Shown in pieces: positions 1 to 13,060 of a stretch of DNA of 64,000 nt. This stretch comes from Rhopalosiphum padi (lineage: Eukaryota; Arthropoda; Insecta; Hemiptera; Aphididae). A program made the translations under genes and the position numbers. Location of the stretch: positions 51,004,152 through 51,068,151 of the forward strand of contig NC_083597.1 of assembly GCF_020882245.1 (NCBI RefSeq). Direction: 5' to 3'. Position 1 is the first letter of the stretch. Each line of letters opens with the position of its first letter. A model generated the notes under the pieces. That model worked only from the letters and a program-made list of their open reading frames with translations. It searched no databases and had not been told where the DNA came from.

Positions 1-1239
1 TATATGGTGTATATGATATATTACACACATTCTCTGGAAACGACCGTCTCTGCTGAAACACATTGACTAACGGCAGACGACGTGATCTGAAACGTTTTTA
101 TTTTTTATTTTCTGTTCTCCTGTACTCTCATACATTTTTCAAGTGTACGTCGGTGAAATTTCAAAAAGATGCCAAAAAAAGGACAGAGGAAAACCCGTCT
201 GTAATGCAAAAATTATTAAATTACTACTCGAAACTATGCGTCTTACGTATATTATACGTACGTTTCAAGCAGATCGGCAGCAAACAATTCACAATGCGAT
301 GACGCACCATTTTATCATATTAAATATGCACTTTAATAGTCACATCTTAATTTCGTGCTAATAAGTAATAATACTCTTACTGATTTAACCCAGACGTTTA
401 TTATAGTGTGTGATGTGCGTCTGCTGCGACTATACCGTCGTGATGATGGGGCCTACGTTTGCCATTTTATAATATTATGCAAATTCGCATAATATACATT
501 TTTAGGTAGGTAAATTTTATATTTTTACGATCACGAGGAAAACGAAAAACTATGTACAAAACTATGTACAATATTCTTGCATGCGGTTTGGACGAATTAT
601 TGTTCAGAGCTATTATATTATACCGTACCTTATATTCACGTAGTTCTAAGTCGAAATTAACTATACTGAAAATGTTTCCACGGATACTCGCTATTTTATA
701 TTCGATCACGCCTTTCCATGTTTCTATTATTTTTCCAATTCAATCATAAACATTATAGCTGTAACATAACACACGTACTGTATAATTATACCGAATTTTC
801 GAATAAGCATGATACATAATATAATGCCAATATTCAGATATAATATAAAAATTCAATCAAAAATTATAGATTATACTATTAAAAAAAAAAAAACTATTTA
901 ATTTCATTAGGTAGCACATTCAGCATTTTTATTTGATTCGTACCATTATATGATGTAATAAAAACATAAAATTTAAGAAATAAAAATAATCACGAATAAA
1001 ATTTAGAAAAACCGTTTATAAAAAATCATAGTCGGTTAATGGTTATACAATAAACAATTTACACTGACTTTCAATCATCATGTCATTACTGTTACCAGGG
1101 TAGGAGTCATAATATATTGTTGTATTATAAGTTTTGTACCTATAAGTATGTAGGTGGAAATCGGAGGTGGCTTTCGATATAACTCAAAGAAAAAGGTTCG
1201 GTCCGGATATTTCGAAACGAATTTTTTGGAACTTTGATC
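1..1239. other. AT-rich non-coding DNA
   Basis: The sequence is AT-rich with many homopolymer A and T runs and TAATATTAT motifs. Open frames here are short, and the one at 143-361 begins with GTG rather than ATG. I see no splice-bounded exon, RNA gene or transposon end. Confidence 0.6.
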
Positions 1240-1990
1240 GCCAGCCATTGTGCAGCGCACGTCTATTATATACTAATATAATATTATAACGCGCGATGAC
1301 GAATACGTCATCTAGTAGAACACGCACTGCGGGAAGCGCGCGACTTTTTGATTAAAGCGCGCCCGTCGCGAGCCGTCATTTACAAATAATAATAATCATT
1401 ATAGTATTATTGTTATTGAAAAACGGCGACGAATGATTTTTTGATAACTCGCAGCCGCCGACGTGTCTGGGCTTTGCGACGTCCCGCGGGCAACGCCGAA
1501 AGAAAACAATAATACATTATACGACTACCGATACGTCCGATTCTATTTACGTTTCGTTTCGTTTTTATTTTATTTTTATTATTATTATTATTCCTATTGA
1601 ACCCCTTTTGTCGCGTCTCGTCCTCGACTTAAATATTTTAAACGTGACGTTGACAGATATTATTATTTCGTCTATTTAAAATAAATTCCTATACGCAACG
1701 ACGTTCCACACACGCACGCGTGTTTTAACAGCGTCATAATATAATACGCCGATTTGTTTTTTTCCTGGCATTGCTATCGAGTCACAAAAACAATCAAACC
1801 TACACCCCTCTCTCACGGTAGAATCAACGTACGGCTGTCGCAATCGTCGTCGCTGTCGTCGTCGGATGCGTTTCTAAAACAATATTCTTATATTATTTGC
1901 TTGTGCGCACGTCGGAAATGTCAACGTCCGAGAGTCGGCATTTCCGTGACTACGACAATAACCATATCGTATATACATATATCGTAAACG
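1240..1990. promoter_or_regulatory. CpG-rich block, possible regulatory DNA
   Basis: CpG dinucleotides are dense here (GCGCGCG, CCGCCGACG, CGTCCCGCGGG) against an AT-rich surround. It contains a perfect inverted repeat with arms GATGACG and CGTCATC around AATA at 1295-1312, which also carries two facing CRE half-sites (TGACG/CGTCA). A (GTC)n-like tract lies at 1844-1865. No open frame of convincing length is present. A regulatory role is inferred from composition alone. Confidence 0.3.
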
Positions 1991-4347
1991 AATCGCCGTT
2001 ATAAACGATGGCTGTAACGATTGCAAAATGTTGAACCGTAATTTATTAAAAAAAAAATTATAGAATTTGAATTGGAACCTCCAAAATTTTTTTTATTAAA
2101 CCATTATTTGATTGCTTGGAGTACCGAGATCGAAACCACCCCACGTCCACAACTGTTAATCAATTTTATAAAAATGTAGATATTGGTCGTTCGGTTTTTA
2201 TAATTTCGAATTTTATTTTAATATTTGTATTTTATATTATCTGTGTGTACGTTAGAGTAGAATAATACTAATTTTAATCAACAGGGTATGTCAAGTATAT
2301 TACTTATTAGCATAATAAAAAATTGTATTATATATGTACACATAGTTAAACTATGTCTATCATAGTAGTATATAGTATAGCTGGTATCATTGAGCAATAT
2401 TACTCAGAGTATGCGAGTACATAGTCAATTTTAAGAATCAAAATTAAATTAGTGAAATCGTAAAATTGTGAATATTCCAGTCACTTGTTGTTCTTGTGGA
2501 AGATCTTTTTTCCAAACTAAGTTTTTTAAAAACTAATTTGAAAATTGCGCGAAACACATAAGGTCAGGTACTCAGATGCGATAGTAGTGAAGCAAGAATC
2601 AACAATTTCATATAAATATCAAATATGTTATTGATGACTGATGAGCTTAAAAATGTACATCCTGATCTAATTTCCACGAAGATCGTTAGATCTTAAGTAT
2701 TAAGTAATAATAATTAAAAGTCATAACTATATGTATACACTTACCTATGGACGTTAATTTAATGCGTATTATATAATTATGTAAAAATAATTGTATAGAA
2801 TAAAATATTTTAAATCATACACGTTTGAGATAAGTATTATTTATAAAAGATATTAAGAGTTATGGAAAAGATACTTTCATGTAACTATTAAATTATTTTA
2901 AACCATATTGGTATCGCCTGCTAAAAAATCAGTACGCGCCTCTAAACACGTCGTAATTATACATTAATCAGCCCTGAAAAACAGAATTTCTCTTACACCG
3001 CTATAGTTTGGGGTCATCTAAACCATAATTTATACAATTTTATATTCATTGAGTAGAATATAATATTTCATATGCATAAAAATAGACGGTAATAGAGAGG
3101 ATTTTTATATAACTTTGATGGTTCTTTGGAAACAGTTGACAACATTTAATACAACAAAATACAACGCAGTAATATCTATTGATTTCGACTTTGTTTGAAA
3201 TATAAACAGCTAAAATAGGTAGTCAATAGTCATGGAACCAATATTTATTATACACTTATGAATTATTTGATTAGGTAGCTTAAATATTTGGAACGGTGAG
3301 TTGGACCTTTCACATTCAGCTTAATCGCTGATTTGCAAATTTATGAAGGAATGTAGACGAGTATTCACCAAATGTGCAAATTAAAATAATTATTATTCCT
3401 ACGTATTATGTATACATCTTCTGCCTATATTATGTACATTATATATTGTTTATAATTTTATATTACAATTATCGTCGTGTTGTATAGAAATTCACCCGAA
3501 TCACGTTTATATTATATAGTTCGGGAGTGATAATTTAATCGCGTTTCACGGAACAATAAGCATGCGACGTATATATTATTATATTATATTTCGAGTTGTC
3601 GTCCTCTCCGCGTAGGAAACGATATTAATTTATTGGAAAACACATTTTGCATAATAACATTATTACAATTATAATATAATATGTGTACCTTATGCACCTA
3701 TATATTAGAAATAAATTAAATATCAGACCTCTGCAGCTACAGTCATTTCTTGTGGACGAATATTAATTTTACCTTTTGACCCATTTATAAGATATTATTT
3801 TAATATATATATATATATATACATAGGTAGGGGTGCGCGCGTCTATAATAGCGATATCCGTAGAGTCATAATAATAGATATATTGTAGTTGGTGAATGGG
3901 TGCGTTTTGATAAGTCACATACCCGCCCCAAAAGCATAATATTATTACATCACACTCGAGAGTTACTTTACAAACTGCGAAATATGTACGTTTTCATACT
4001 TCAATAAATATTATTGTAAACGGGCCAACTCAAACGAAAATGTACTTAAATAAACAAAATAATATTATGTTGAATTTACTTTAAAAATACGAATCAGCTG
4101 CTTTTGCACATACAAATATAAATAAAATAAATAACACAAATTGTATATTATAATGTACATATGGTGTTGAAATTCAAAAATATAATCTATCAACGTTACA
4201 TGAAATCTTACACATTATGTTTGTAAAACAATTTATTATTATTATAAAACTCTGTGTACAAAACGTCTAAAAACTTAAATGACTGTAATAATATTATACT
4301 TAATCAAATAAAGTTATATTAATGTAATATTATTATTTTTATTGCAG
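1991..4347. other. AT-rich non-coding DNA
   Basis: A long AT-rich stretch with short homopolymers and no convincing open frame. An (AT)n microsatellite is at 3803-3821. A slightly GC-richer patch near 2900-3030 contains TTTTTCAG-like acceptor sequence on the minus strand but no exon that I can close. I see nothing else. Confidence 0.6.
3803..3821. repeat. (AT)n microsatellite
   Basis: An uninterrupted AT dinucleotide run of about 19 bp. Confidence 0.9.
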
Positions 4348-4414
4348 GATATATTCTCAACAATATTTGACGATCGACAATGATTGGACTTTGTATCTGT
4401 TCCTGTACGATTAG
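4348..4414 (+). CDS. Candidate short terminal exon (unrecognised)
   Basis: A good 3' splice site (T-rich tract then TTGCAG at 4342-4347) is followed by a frame open for 21 codons and then TAG. Read with one leading base, it encodes IYSQQYLTIDNDWTLYLFLY plus D. The composition is more balanced than the flanks. I do not recognise the peptide, there is no upstream partner exon in view, and no AATAAA follows closely. It could be a last coding exon of a + strand gene whose other exons lie outside the window, or chance. Confidence 0.15.
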
Positions 4415-4984
4415 ACAGTCAGATTTTTATGACTAGATCAATTCATGTTTATTATTTATTGATGCGGATTAAGGGATATTAATATTTAATTCAACGTGGG
4501 ATCACACATTTCAAACATCCGTATTTACTATCGGCATCAACAGAAAAGGAAGTTCAGCGATATAATAATAATAATTATTAAGTAAGGAATTTAAACGATA
4601 CAATATCAAGTTAATAGATAATTTTTGTTAAAACTGCTTTAATGTTTAAAAACTATTGACTCACTTTCTACAGTTTTAAACATAATTTATTTGTATTATA
4701 ATATATAGCTCTAATTCCCATTACTTAAACGCGATTCACATGTATACAAGTCAAGCAAGTAAAAGACGAGATTTCGCATAATTTAGTGATTTTCTCTTAC
4801 AACTATAGATAAGTTCTTTAAAAGGAAAATCAAATAAATTCTATTCATAAGAGAATATCGTTTGGATATTATAGCCACTTGCAAACCTTATTTCGAAGAA
4901 GTTATCTCAAACAGCAAATAAGTTGTTAAGACCAATATTCACATGCATCACATATTATACGTGTAGGTATTAACATTAACTAGT
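4415..4984. other. AT-rich non-coding DNA
   Basis: Low-complexity AT-rich sequence with no gene-like signal seen. Confidence 0.6.
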
Positions 4985-5560
4985 ATCATGATACTACGTG
5001 CACAACTAGGGCCATTTTTGGGAGAGAGGGCATGTAACCCTCATATTTTCTTTTTATTATACTCTGTGTGGAAATTTCTTCTACACCCTTCTACTAAGTT
5101 AATATATTTGAAAATGGCTTGTAATAAATATAAATTACATCGATATATTTTATGTTTAATATATAATATTTATCCGGTATGAGTCACCAAGCATGCAACC
5201 CCCCTTTTTCCTTTAATAATGTATTTGTTCAATTTCTGATTATTATAATTTTTAAATACACTTAAGCGCCACGATATTTTCGATGATTTACATTTTTAAG
5301 TTCAAAGTCAACTAAATAATAGTAATGATTTTGAGTAGAATTTGTGAAAAAAAAATGTTGATATTGCCACAGGATACTTCTCAAATGATACAATAAATAT
5401 AAGCATTTACCAAATTTGAGAAACAGTCTTGCACCATACTCATTCTTATCCAATTTTATGCGTCATCGTAGAAAGCATTTTTTTGGGGATTTATTATGCA
5501 ATATGTATTTGGGAGACTAAACCGCCCTTCCCAAGACCAAACCAAGTTACACCTATGATT
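4985..5560. mobile_element. Degenerate DNA-transposon-like element
   Basis: The left end (4991-5013) reads ...GTGCACAACTAGGG followed by a G-rich stretch and GGCATGTAACCC. The right end (about 5534-5557), read on the minus strand, begins ATCATAGGTGTAACTTGGTT. The two ends resemble each other in inverted orientation (GTGCACAACTAGG against GGTGTAACTTGG), as in worn non-autonomous DNA elements. From memory, similar GTG(C/T)(A/G)CAACTAGGGGG ends are frequent in aphid repeats. No transposase frame remains, and the superfamily is not assignable by eye. Confidence 0.35.
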
Positions 5561-5949
5561 AGTATACAGTAAACATATATTGTTATTATGTTATATTATG
5601 TACCTATAATGCATATTGGTCATTGGATTGGACACTGTTATAAGTCATCTAACGGAACAAAACTAGTCGTCATATTCGCGCGTCCTAGCTCTACCTCTAC
5701 GTATTCAACACAATATTCTTGTGTTCGCGACATTAAACGAGAATATCCAACGGGTACTTCAGACGTAATAATTATTCATTAAGTTTTTATTAAGCACGTA
5801 CGGGAGCGTGGACAATCGTTTCGATGTTCCGTTCACATAAGTTATTATATTTGTGTTACACGAGGACCCGCCCTACGCACAAACCGAGGCAGCACAATGT
5901 TTTCGTCCCCACACTTTATAATATATAAATACATAATTTCGTACAGATT
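5561..5949. other. Non-coding DNA
   Basis: Mixed-composition sequence between the worn element and the next GC-rich block. Short open frames occur on both strands but none looks like a gene. Confidence 0.5.
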
Positions 5950-6660
5950 ATTTATATCGTTGGCGTGTACAGACGAGCAGTGTAGGCGGCGGCGGCGGCG
6001 GCGGTGGTTGAGGTGGCGTGCGACGTGCGTACGATACGGAATTTTAACTAGCAATTTAGCCTTATGAATGGGAGAAAAAGTTTTCCCGCGTTTTTATTAT
6101 TATTTTCCCTCTCTCCCCTCACTCCCTTCATTTTCCATCATCACCACCCACCATCGTCCCCGGCTTTCTCGCCGTTTATCATTCCGCCGCGTTCGTTTCA
6201 AGTTCGCGTATAGTCGTCTTCCTCATCCTGACCTACCGCTACTATATATTATTATTATTACGTTGCATATAATATTTATATATATATTATATATTTTGTC
6301 GACGACGACGAATCATGAGGTAATTTATTATTATTTCAACGAGCTAAGTTAAAAAATAAACGAAATCGACGACGAGCGATTTTTTTTCTGTCTCGTTTTT
6401 TCATTTCCGCGACACGCCACCCCAAGACTATATACATGTATAGTATATATATATAACTATATATTTGTTTTTTTTTTTTAATAATATATTTTTGCACCCA
6501 GACGCCTTAACCGGTATATATATATATACATAAATACTAATTTAAAACGTTTATAATGTCGTCAACAGGTTTCTCGTTTCATAGCCACCGCGCGCACTGC
6601 TCCCGTTGCCGTTTCTTGATCTCCTGCTCGATCTTACCTCTCGGTTCTCTTGCTAAATAT
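5950..6660. promoter_or_regulatory. CpG- and pyrimidine-rich block
   Basis: This block starts with a (GGC)n run, continues with a CpG-rich segment, and then a C/T-rich tract (about 6107-6240) rich in CTCTCT and CCATC. Composition resembles the other GC-rich blocks of the window. Open frames through the pyrimidine tract are low complexity and not accepted as genes. A promoter or enhancer role is inference. Confidence 0.25.
5985..6004. repeat. (GGC)n microsatellite
   Basis: Six to seven GGC triplets in tandem, the clearest G+C triplet repeat in the window. Confidence 0.9.
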
Positions 6661-9470
6661 ATTACATCATCTAAATGTCCATAGTTATTCCACAGAGCTC
6701 GACTAGTGATGTTTTACCGGTATAAAACGTATTAAATTACTTATTCTGACTGTAACGATGGCCTTAGACCGTTCTGTTAATACATTTAATTTATATTACG
6801 AAAATCGTGTTGTTTTTATCTATCGAAACGGAACAAAATGTATACAACCGGTTACGAATTTAACTTTTTGAAATTAAAATCAAAATTTTCTTTTTAAGAG
6901 TCTCTAAACTTTTTAACAACTTTTGCATTACAGTTTTGAAAACCATTTACGTTTGAAACATTCAAAATCATTGTATGTAAATCACATTTTTTATATTCTT
7001 TTAACCCTTTTAATACGTTGTACAGTATATTCATACGGTTATATTACCTTTCTTGAAAGTCTAATTTCATAGTTTTACATTTTCCTTGAAAAATGTTGCT
7101 CGTAAAACAGCTTAAAGTACATGTACTAAATATTTTGAATGGTTATCATGGTTTATGAACTATATACTCATAGCATGCAGATCACTGCACTTTCGTAAAT
7201 ATATAAAATAAAATAGCAACTATATAGTAACTATTTTTTCTACATTTCCATGCTAAACGGGTACAATTTCACATAAATAAATCTAGAAATATTTGTTAAT
7301 CGCTGTGTGATAAGCGCACTTAATATAATATAATATTATACATTGTTTGGTATACTTAACCAACTCATAATTTGGTTGGTTTAGTGCATTGACTCGAATG
7401 TTTAAAAAAATATTGTTTAATACTAATATTTATTTACAAAAACCGTTCTGCGTACACTATCAGTTGACTTCATTTATGTAACCGTAAACTGTATTGTGAT
7501 GGCTCGTTACGCGGTATTTTTATTATGCACAAAATATGAATACTTATTGGCTAAAGGGTTTGTCACCTAACGAGCGACTCTATGAAAATATAATACAACA
7601 TCCCTACGGGATGAAAAATAATAATAAAAATATAATGAGATACATAGCCCAGGAAAAAAAGAGGGCAAAGAGACAACTACAACAAAAAAACAAAATTCAC
7701 CCGTAGTTTCAAAATATTTCCGGTCTAACGATGCAGTGTGTGTTTGGATCCCGTTGATCTTTTTCACACTTAGATTTTTGCATACAAAAAAAAAAAAAAA
7801 ATCAGGGTCGACACATAAAAAATGGGTCCTTCCCTGGCACCGTTGTATCCGATTTCCATTCACTGTGAAAAAAAAGTACAATAATAACCTAGTTATCGTA
7901 TACAACCCTTAATTTTCAAAACACATTCTATTCAAATCGCAGCATCCCTTTTAGGTAGTTTATATTAACATACTCCTGGGGGTCGTGTGTGTCATGCGTG
8001 CATTTTTTTCTCCCCCCGGTAGTCTCACAGCGTATATATAATATGTATATATTTTATGTAACCCTTTCACGGGATGTGTGACAGTGGCATGTTTTTTTCT
8101 TCTCAAGGAAGACAGGTTTTTTGTACCCTCAACCCTTTCATATACATATATATGCGTATATATTATGTATAAAATAATATCCGCATACACACAGTCCTTT
8201 TTTTTTTTTGAATAATAAAAGGTGTGTGTAGTAACGGTCCGTGAAAAAAAAATCGATTCCTTGGCGAGAATGTTAATAAATAATAAAGGGAAATAAATAT
8301 TGAAACCCTTTCGTGACTGTCTGTGGGTCCCAGGGATCGGCGACAAGCGCACACAATGCCGGTTCGCGTTTTATGGAATACCCGAAATATAACAACGTGT
8401 ACGAGAACATTTGTATTTTGGGTTTCCTGTGCATTATTCATGCATATGTAGGATATCCGGGATGTCGGTGCGTGTGTGCGTGCGTTGTACACAGTGTTAC
8501 GATTTTATTCTTTAGCGTCTGATATAATCGAACGCCAGTTCTGTTGTCGGTATAATTTAATATTGTATACAATATTTTAATACGCAATGTGTGCTCTGAT
8601 ACTATATAACATAATGATATTATATACAACTATATGAAGACATATAATATATTGTGTAGAACCCGATGGCGTTTCAGAGAAACGTACAACACCGACGAGC
8701 AAACAATTTTATTATTATTATTCATATACCATAGTCCATAATACTTATGCAGTACACGATATACCAGAATCTTTTGCGTCGTAATTCGTAAGTATATAGG
8801 TTTAAACTTTAAAGTAAGTTCGAACTGCACTGATTATTGGCCAATATTTTTACACTCGAGTTTAAAAAAAGAGCTAATTCTGGAGTTGCAGAATTTAAGT
8901 TTAAAATAATAGTTAATTCGATTGCACTCAGACCAGCCGACGTCAATGCGTCAGCCAAATAATTCATAAAACTTATAATTAATCAAAAGTGCAAGTTACT
9001 TATTTTATCGTTTTTCTGTCAAGTATTCTGTTAACATTAATTTTCCTTATGACTTGTAATTCTAGCATAACCACATATTATTATGGGTTATGACTGATAA
9101 TGGTCTAAGTTGCGAAGTAAAATATCGTTGACGAAGTTAAAAATAGTAGTTCTTATGGTAATTTCAAAGCATTTCGCAACTTCATAGATATTACTATTAT
9201 TAAGTTTAATATAATAATAAAAAAACTGGTAGGTATGAAATGGATAGGAAATTTCTGTCACCAAGTTGGTGTATTATCATAACAAACTGAATTAAAATTA
9301 AATAAAAAAAACCATACTTTTATTAAATAAAAACCATTTAATCGCCACACTTTCGTTTTCAGATTTAATTTAACTATTTTATTTGAAAAAACAATAATGA
9401 CGTTTATCGTCGACGGTGCACGTATAATATTAAATTAATTTATTTACAGTTTTTTAAATTACGTTTTTCG
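6661..9470. other. AT-rich non-coding DNA with scattered GC patches
   Basis: Mostly AT-rich. It contains a poly-A run at 7786-7801 and small CpG patches near 7980-8060 and 8310-8500. Minus-strand open frames at 7567-7905 and 7960-8352 pass through poly-A, poly-T and TATA-rich tracts and have no protein-like composition. I see no RNA gene. Confidence 0.55.
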
Positions 9471-9886
9471 ATTTTTGTTTTCATCGTTCGAGCTTGTTAC
9501 GAAAAACTTGACAGATTAACGGCTGACCGACCAAACATTATACTCGACTATATATAAGTGAATATAATATTATCGCTTAAAAAACGTGCGGTTCGTCGAA
9601 TCGTGGGCCCCCGCACAATTTCCCCGTATACTGAACGTATACTTATTATACGAGCATACACTCTCCTATATACCTCGGGGTATATAACTACCCATTCTGT
9701 TTATGCATTCGTCGGAATAGCAATCGAGCTCGGAGAAAAAGGTAAAACCGTTTAGCAGCCGTCAGCTACTTTCGCGCGTCAATACGATAAAAAGGAACGA
9801 CGGTAACGTGTGGCGCACACTCATCATATACACATATATATTATATATATATCTATATATCTATATAGCGTATACCTACTTCTTGA

Positions 9887-9905
9887 ACACACACACACAC
9901 ACACA
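9887..9905. repeat. (AC)n microsatellite
   Basis: About nine AC units. Confidence 0.9.
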
Positions 9906-10377
9906 TAGGTATAAACCGCTGCTGCACAGTCCTTTGAAACAATAACGGAAAATTTCACCACGCACATTATTATTTTCTTGAATTATTCATGCGTTATAGC
10001 GCGCGGTCTGGAAATTGAATTCCTCCACCACCCCACACCCACGAAGACCCGTAGACTACCCCTAACCTGACGTATAAAGCGCGCGCGTGTGGCCGGCGGT
10101 GGTAGCAGCGGCGTGGTGGTTGTATAATATATATATATATGCATACATACATACATATACGTGCGTACACAACACACAGAGAAAGTTGAGGGTGACGTGT
10201 GCTACAGCGTGTGCGGGTTGCGGTTATACGTGTACGTGTGCGTATATATATATATTATATATGTATACACACGCCCGAGGGATTGAACTTTCCGATGGCT
10301 TCGGTTCCGGCAAAGGGTCCGGCCGCCGTCGTAGCCATGGAAACGCGCGCGCCAGCGGAAAAGGCCCCGTCGTATAA

Positions 10378-10400
10378 ATATATATATATATATATATATA
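10378..10400. repeat. (AT)n microsatellite
   Basis: About eleven AT units directly after TATAAAT in a GC-rich block. Confidence 0.9.
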
Positions 10401-10730
10401 CGTATGTTCGACCGGTGAGAAACGCTTTCACCCCCGAGAGCGGCCCCCGCTCGCCCGCCCGCCAGCGTATGTGTATGCGGGCGCGAGTGCGTGCGTAGAC
10501 CATTCGGCTTTTGCCGATAACGCGAGCGCCACCCTCTACTCGCCGGCCCCCGACCGTCCTGCCTCAGGACCTCCGGCCTGCCTTTACCGTCCGCTATGTA
10601 CGCGCGCGTATCTCCACCCGAGGCACACTTTTGGCCGTCATCCAAGCAATAAGCCGCTCTCCCTCACACCCCTCACTCTCACACTCGCCCCATCACACGC
10701 GTCTTCCGACTCGACTACGACGGCGGTAGC

Positions 10731-10759
10731 GACGACGACAACGACGACGACGACGACGA
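10731..10759. repeat. (GAC)n microsatellite
   Basis: GAC triplets with one irregular unit. It generates open frames of poly-Thr, poly-Asp or poly-Arg in the three forward frames. Confidence 0.9.
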
Positions 10760-11120
10760 AACCTCCCCGCTATCCACCCGCAAGGGTTGCCCGCCGCGCA
10801 CGGACTTTGTCTCCGCTCCGTTCTCGCGTCCCCTCTTCGCCATCCACCGACACCGCCAACCCCTTTGCTGTCCAAATTTGGCTATTGATTTTCAACCACA
10901 AAAGTGTCCCTCGCCCCCGCGTATATATATTATATATAATATATACGTATACTCCGGTGAATATATTATTATATTTTCACCTTCGGCGTGTGTGTAACTA
11001 TATATACATACGCATACATCGCATACATATATATTATATATATTGTGCTGTTCGCGCCTTCGTGGTAACCGAGTTTCCCGTAACCGCCGGAAAATGCGTG
11101 CATATATAGGTATAATATAC

Positions 11121-12340
11121 CTGGTATATATATATATATAATGGATAATATTACCCAAATATATTATGCATAGCATCTATATATAGCTGAACGCAATTAT
11201 ATACGACCTTATAAATTAACGGCGGTGCTGTTTTTGGTTCGCGTCTAACGACGAAGCGCTTTTAATGTTGTTACATTATAGATATATACGTATAAACACT
11301 ATAAACCTATACAGCTATGAAATTATGTGTATATATTAACAGTTGTATTTTATTATTATCACAGCCGACGACTCGATCGACGTATTAATACAATAATATT
11401 ATATTGTACAGTTTATATTCGCCTGTATAATAGCCAATGTGCACAATATAATTTATTAAAATATTACGACCAAGCTGATGTTTTTGAGTTTTAATTTTCT
11501 GGCCTACAAACTGCAATATTAAACTCTTACAGCGATTAAATAATATTATAAAAATATAGTAGGTACATCAGATAATTATTTTAGTGTTTAGTTAATTTAT
11601 CGAGTACAAATTAATTCCGAAATAACTATGGGACGGTATAATAGCAATAATGTAAGTACGCATTGTAATACTGCATGCAGCCGCGACTACTAAACTTTTA
11701 GAATAAACAACCAATTTTAAGAAGAATAATTATAACCGAATAAATTATAATTTGTAAATAAATCTGTTAAAATCGTGATAATAGCAATACATTATGCTTT
11801 CGTGTTTTAATATTTCCCTATACAGTGATGGTCATCTGCAAAGTGATATAGTGATTTACGGATGTTTAAGAAAACTTTGCGTAGGTATTAAATCGCATAA
11901 ATGTGCCGACCGATATAAAGTCCAACAAATAAAAAACGATTTCCGACACCTGACGCGAAAAAAATATTTTGTGCAAAATAAGATTTATCAACAAGTCATT
12001 ACAATTAAGGATTTTTTTTTTTTTTGTAATCTCTATATATAGCCAAACCTTAATAACTCAAATTTTGTTTTTTTTTTTTTTAATATTCGCGTAATAGAAC
12101 GTTATAATAATAATAATAATTATTATTATTATCATTATAATTTTAATAATATATCTGAATCTGACACAGTGTGTATAATGCATGCTCGACTATAACAATA
12201 TACATGTTACGAGGGTTTTAGACATTAAATAATACAAAAACAACAACAACTTTAATAATAATAATAATATACTCCGCAATATACTGCCGAACTTGCTTAA
12301 ACTTTATACTGTTTAAAACAGTGCCCGCTGATGCAAGCGA
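11121..12340. other. AT-rich non-coding DNA
   Basis: AT-rich sequence with TATA-rich runs. An 82-codon ATG frame at 11,794-12,042 ends in a poly-Phe run from poly-T and matches nothing I know. A palindromic AAT/ATT triplet tract lies near 12,104-12,133. Confidence 0.55.
12104..12133. repeat. (AAT)n-(ATT)n self-complementary microsatellite
   Basis: An ATA/TAA triplet run turns into TAT/TTA at a central axis, so the tract is self-complementary and could extrude a hairpin. Confidence 0.85.
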
Positions 12341-13060
12341 GTGATGGACGAACACACACGATGTCGCTGTTTACCGTGCCGTATCTCTACGTATACACAA
12401 TATGGCTATATATATATACATGCGTGTGCGCATACACATATTGTATTACGTATTTATAAACACATATCTAAGGCGCATAAGTACGGAGTGGCGGAGGAGA
12501 AATGTTTATAATATATATAACTATCGCCGAGCGTCTTGTCCTCTCGTACGTCCATCATCGTAACCCCTTCGGCAACTACCCCCACGGCAACGTCTGCGAA
12601 ACGCGCGCGAAAACAATAGTTTTGGTAGGTGAATTATTCATGTGCGGCTTTCGACTTTGACAAGCGGAGCGTTCTTCTTGCCGGCAAACCGAGTCCCCAG
12701 ATGGTGCGTGCTGGCGCGCGTGTGCGTGTATATGTGTATATGTGCGTTCTCTTATCGAAAGCTGCCAGCTGTGGCACTGGAGGGACCTCCGAGTCGGCGA
12801 GGGGGGTGCTGTTGCAGAGGTAGGGACGAGGACGAGAAACCTCGATTATGTCCCGACTCCCGGCCGCTGGGTAGTCTGTTTTCACGCGGCGGCAACGTGA
12901 CAATTCATCATTGTCTCTTATTTCTCTCTCTCTCTCCGCTCAGCGCGCTTTCTCTCTGTTTTCACTTCTTCAGGCCCTCTCTTGTCTATCCGTCTATCCG
13001 TGTATACGTTCTATCTATCTATTCTTACGACGACGACGACGACGACCATAACGATATAGT
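12341..13060. promoter_or_regulatory. CpG-rich block with CT tract and splice-acceptor-like sites
   Basis: A GC-rich block with a (CT)n tract at 12,922-12,936. The tract leads into CGCTCAG (AG at 12,942-12,943), and a second pyrimidine tract leads into CTTCTTCAG (AG at 12,972-12,973). Both are good 3' splice sites on paper. GAGA-type repeats of this kind are also bound by GAGA factor in insects. The open frame 12,642-13,259 has no recognisable domain. A (GAC)n run closes the block. Confidence 0.3.
13028..13047. repeat. (GAC)n microsatellite
   Basis: Six to seven tandem GAC/CGA triplets. Confidence 0.85.

Larger units (their letters stand above)
9471..11120. promoter_or_regulatory. Large CpG-rich block with microsatellites
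   Basis: One of the most GC- and CpG-rich stretches of the window (for example 10,080-10,120, 10,300-10,375, 10,430-10,900), interrupted by (CA)n, (TA)n and (GAC)n repeats. A TATAAAG at 10,074 and TATAAATA at 10,373 sit beside GC-rich DNA but lack a good initiator about 30 bp downstream. The 212-codon frame at 10,471-11,109 runs through GAC repeats and TATA tracts and is judged spurious. Such blocks are commonly promoter or enhancer associated; that is inference here. Confidence 0.35.

Noticed and set aside
4430..4439. TGACTAGATC, resembling the start of miR-279
   Set aside because: No pairing arm occurs upstream or downstream, so no precursor hairpin is possible.
9625..9643. CGTATACTGAACGTATACT, resembling Hox-cluster iab-4 microRNA
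   Set aside because: The required opposite arm (TTCAGTATACG type) is absent downstream. The match is probably chance in TATA-rich DNA.
10471..11109. 212-codon plus-strand open frame, the longest in the window
   Set aside because: It runs through GAC repeats and TATA tracts in GC-rich DNA where stops are rare. It has Thr/Pro/Ser runs from repeats, overlaps open frames on both strands and shows no domain.
11357..11366. TATCACAGCC, the 5' end of miR-2/miR-13 family microRNAs
   Set aside because: No complementary arm (GGCTGTGATA type) lies within the distance needed for a precursor hairpin.
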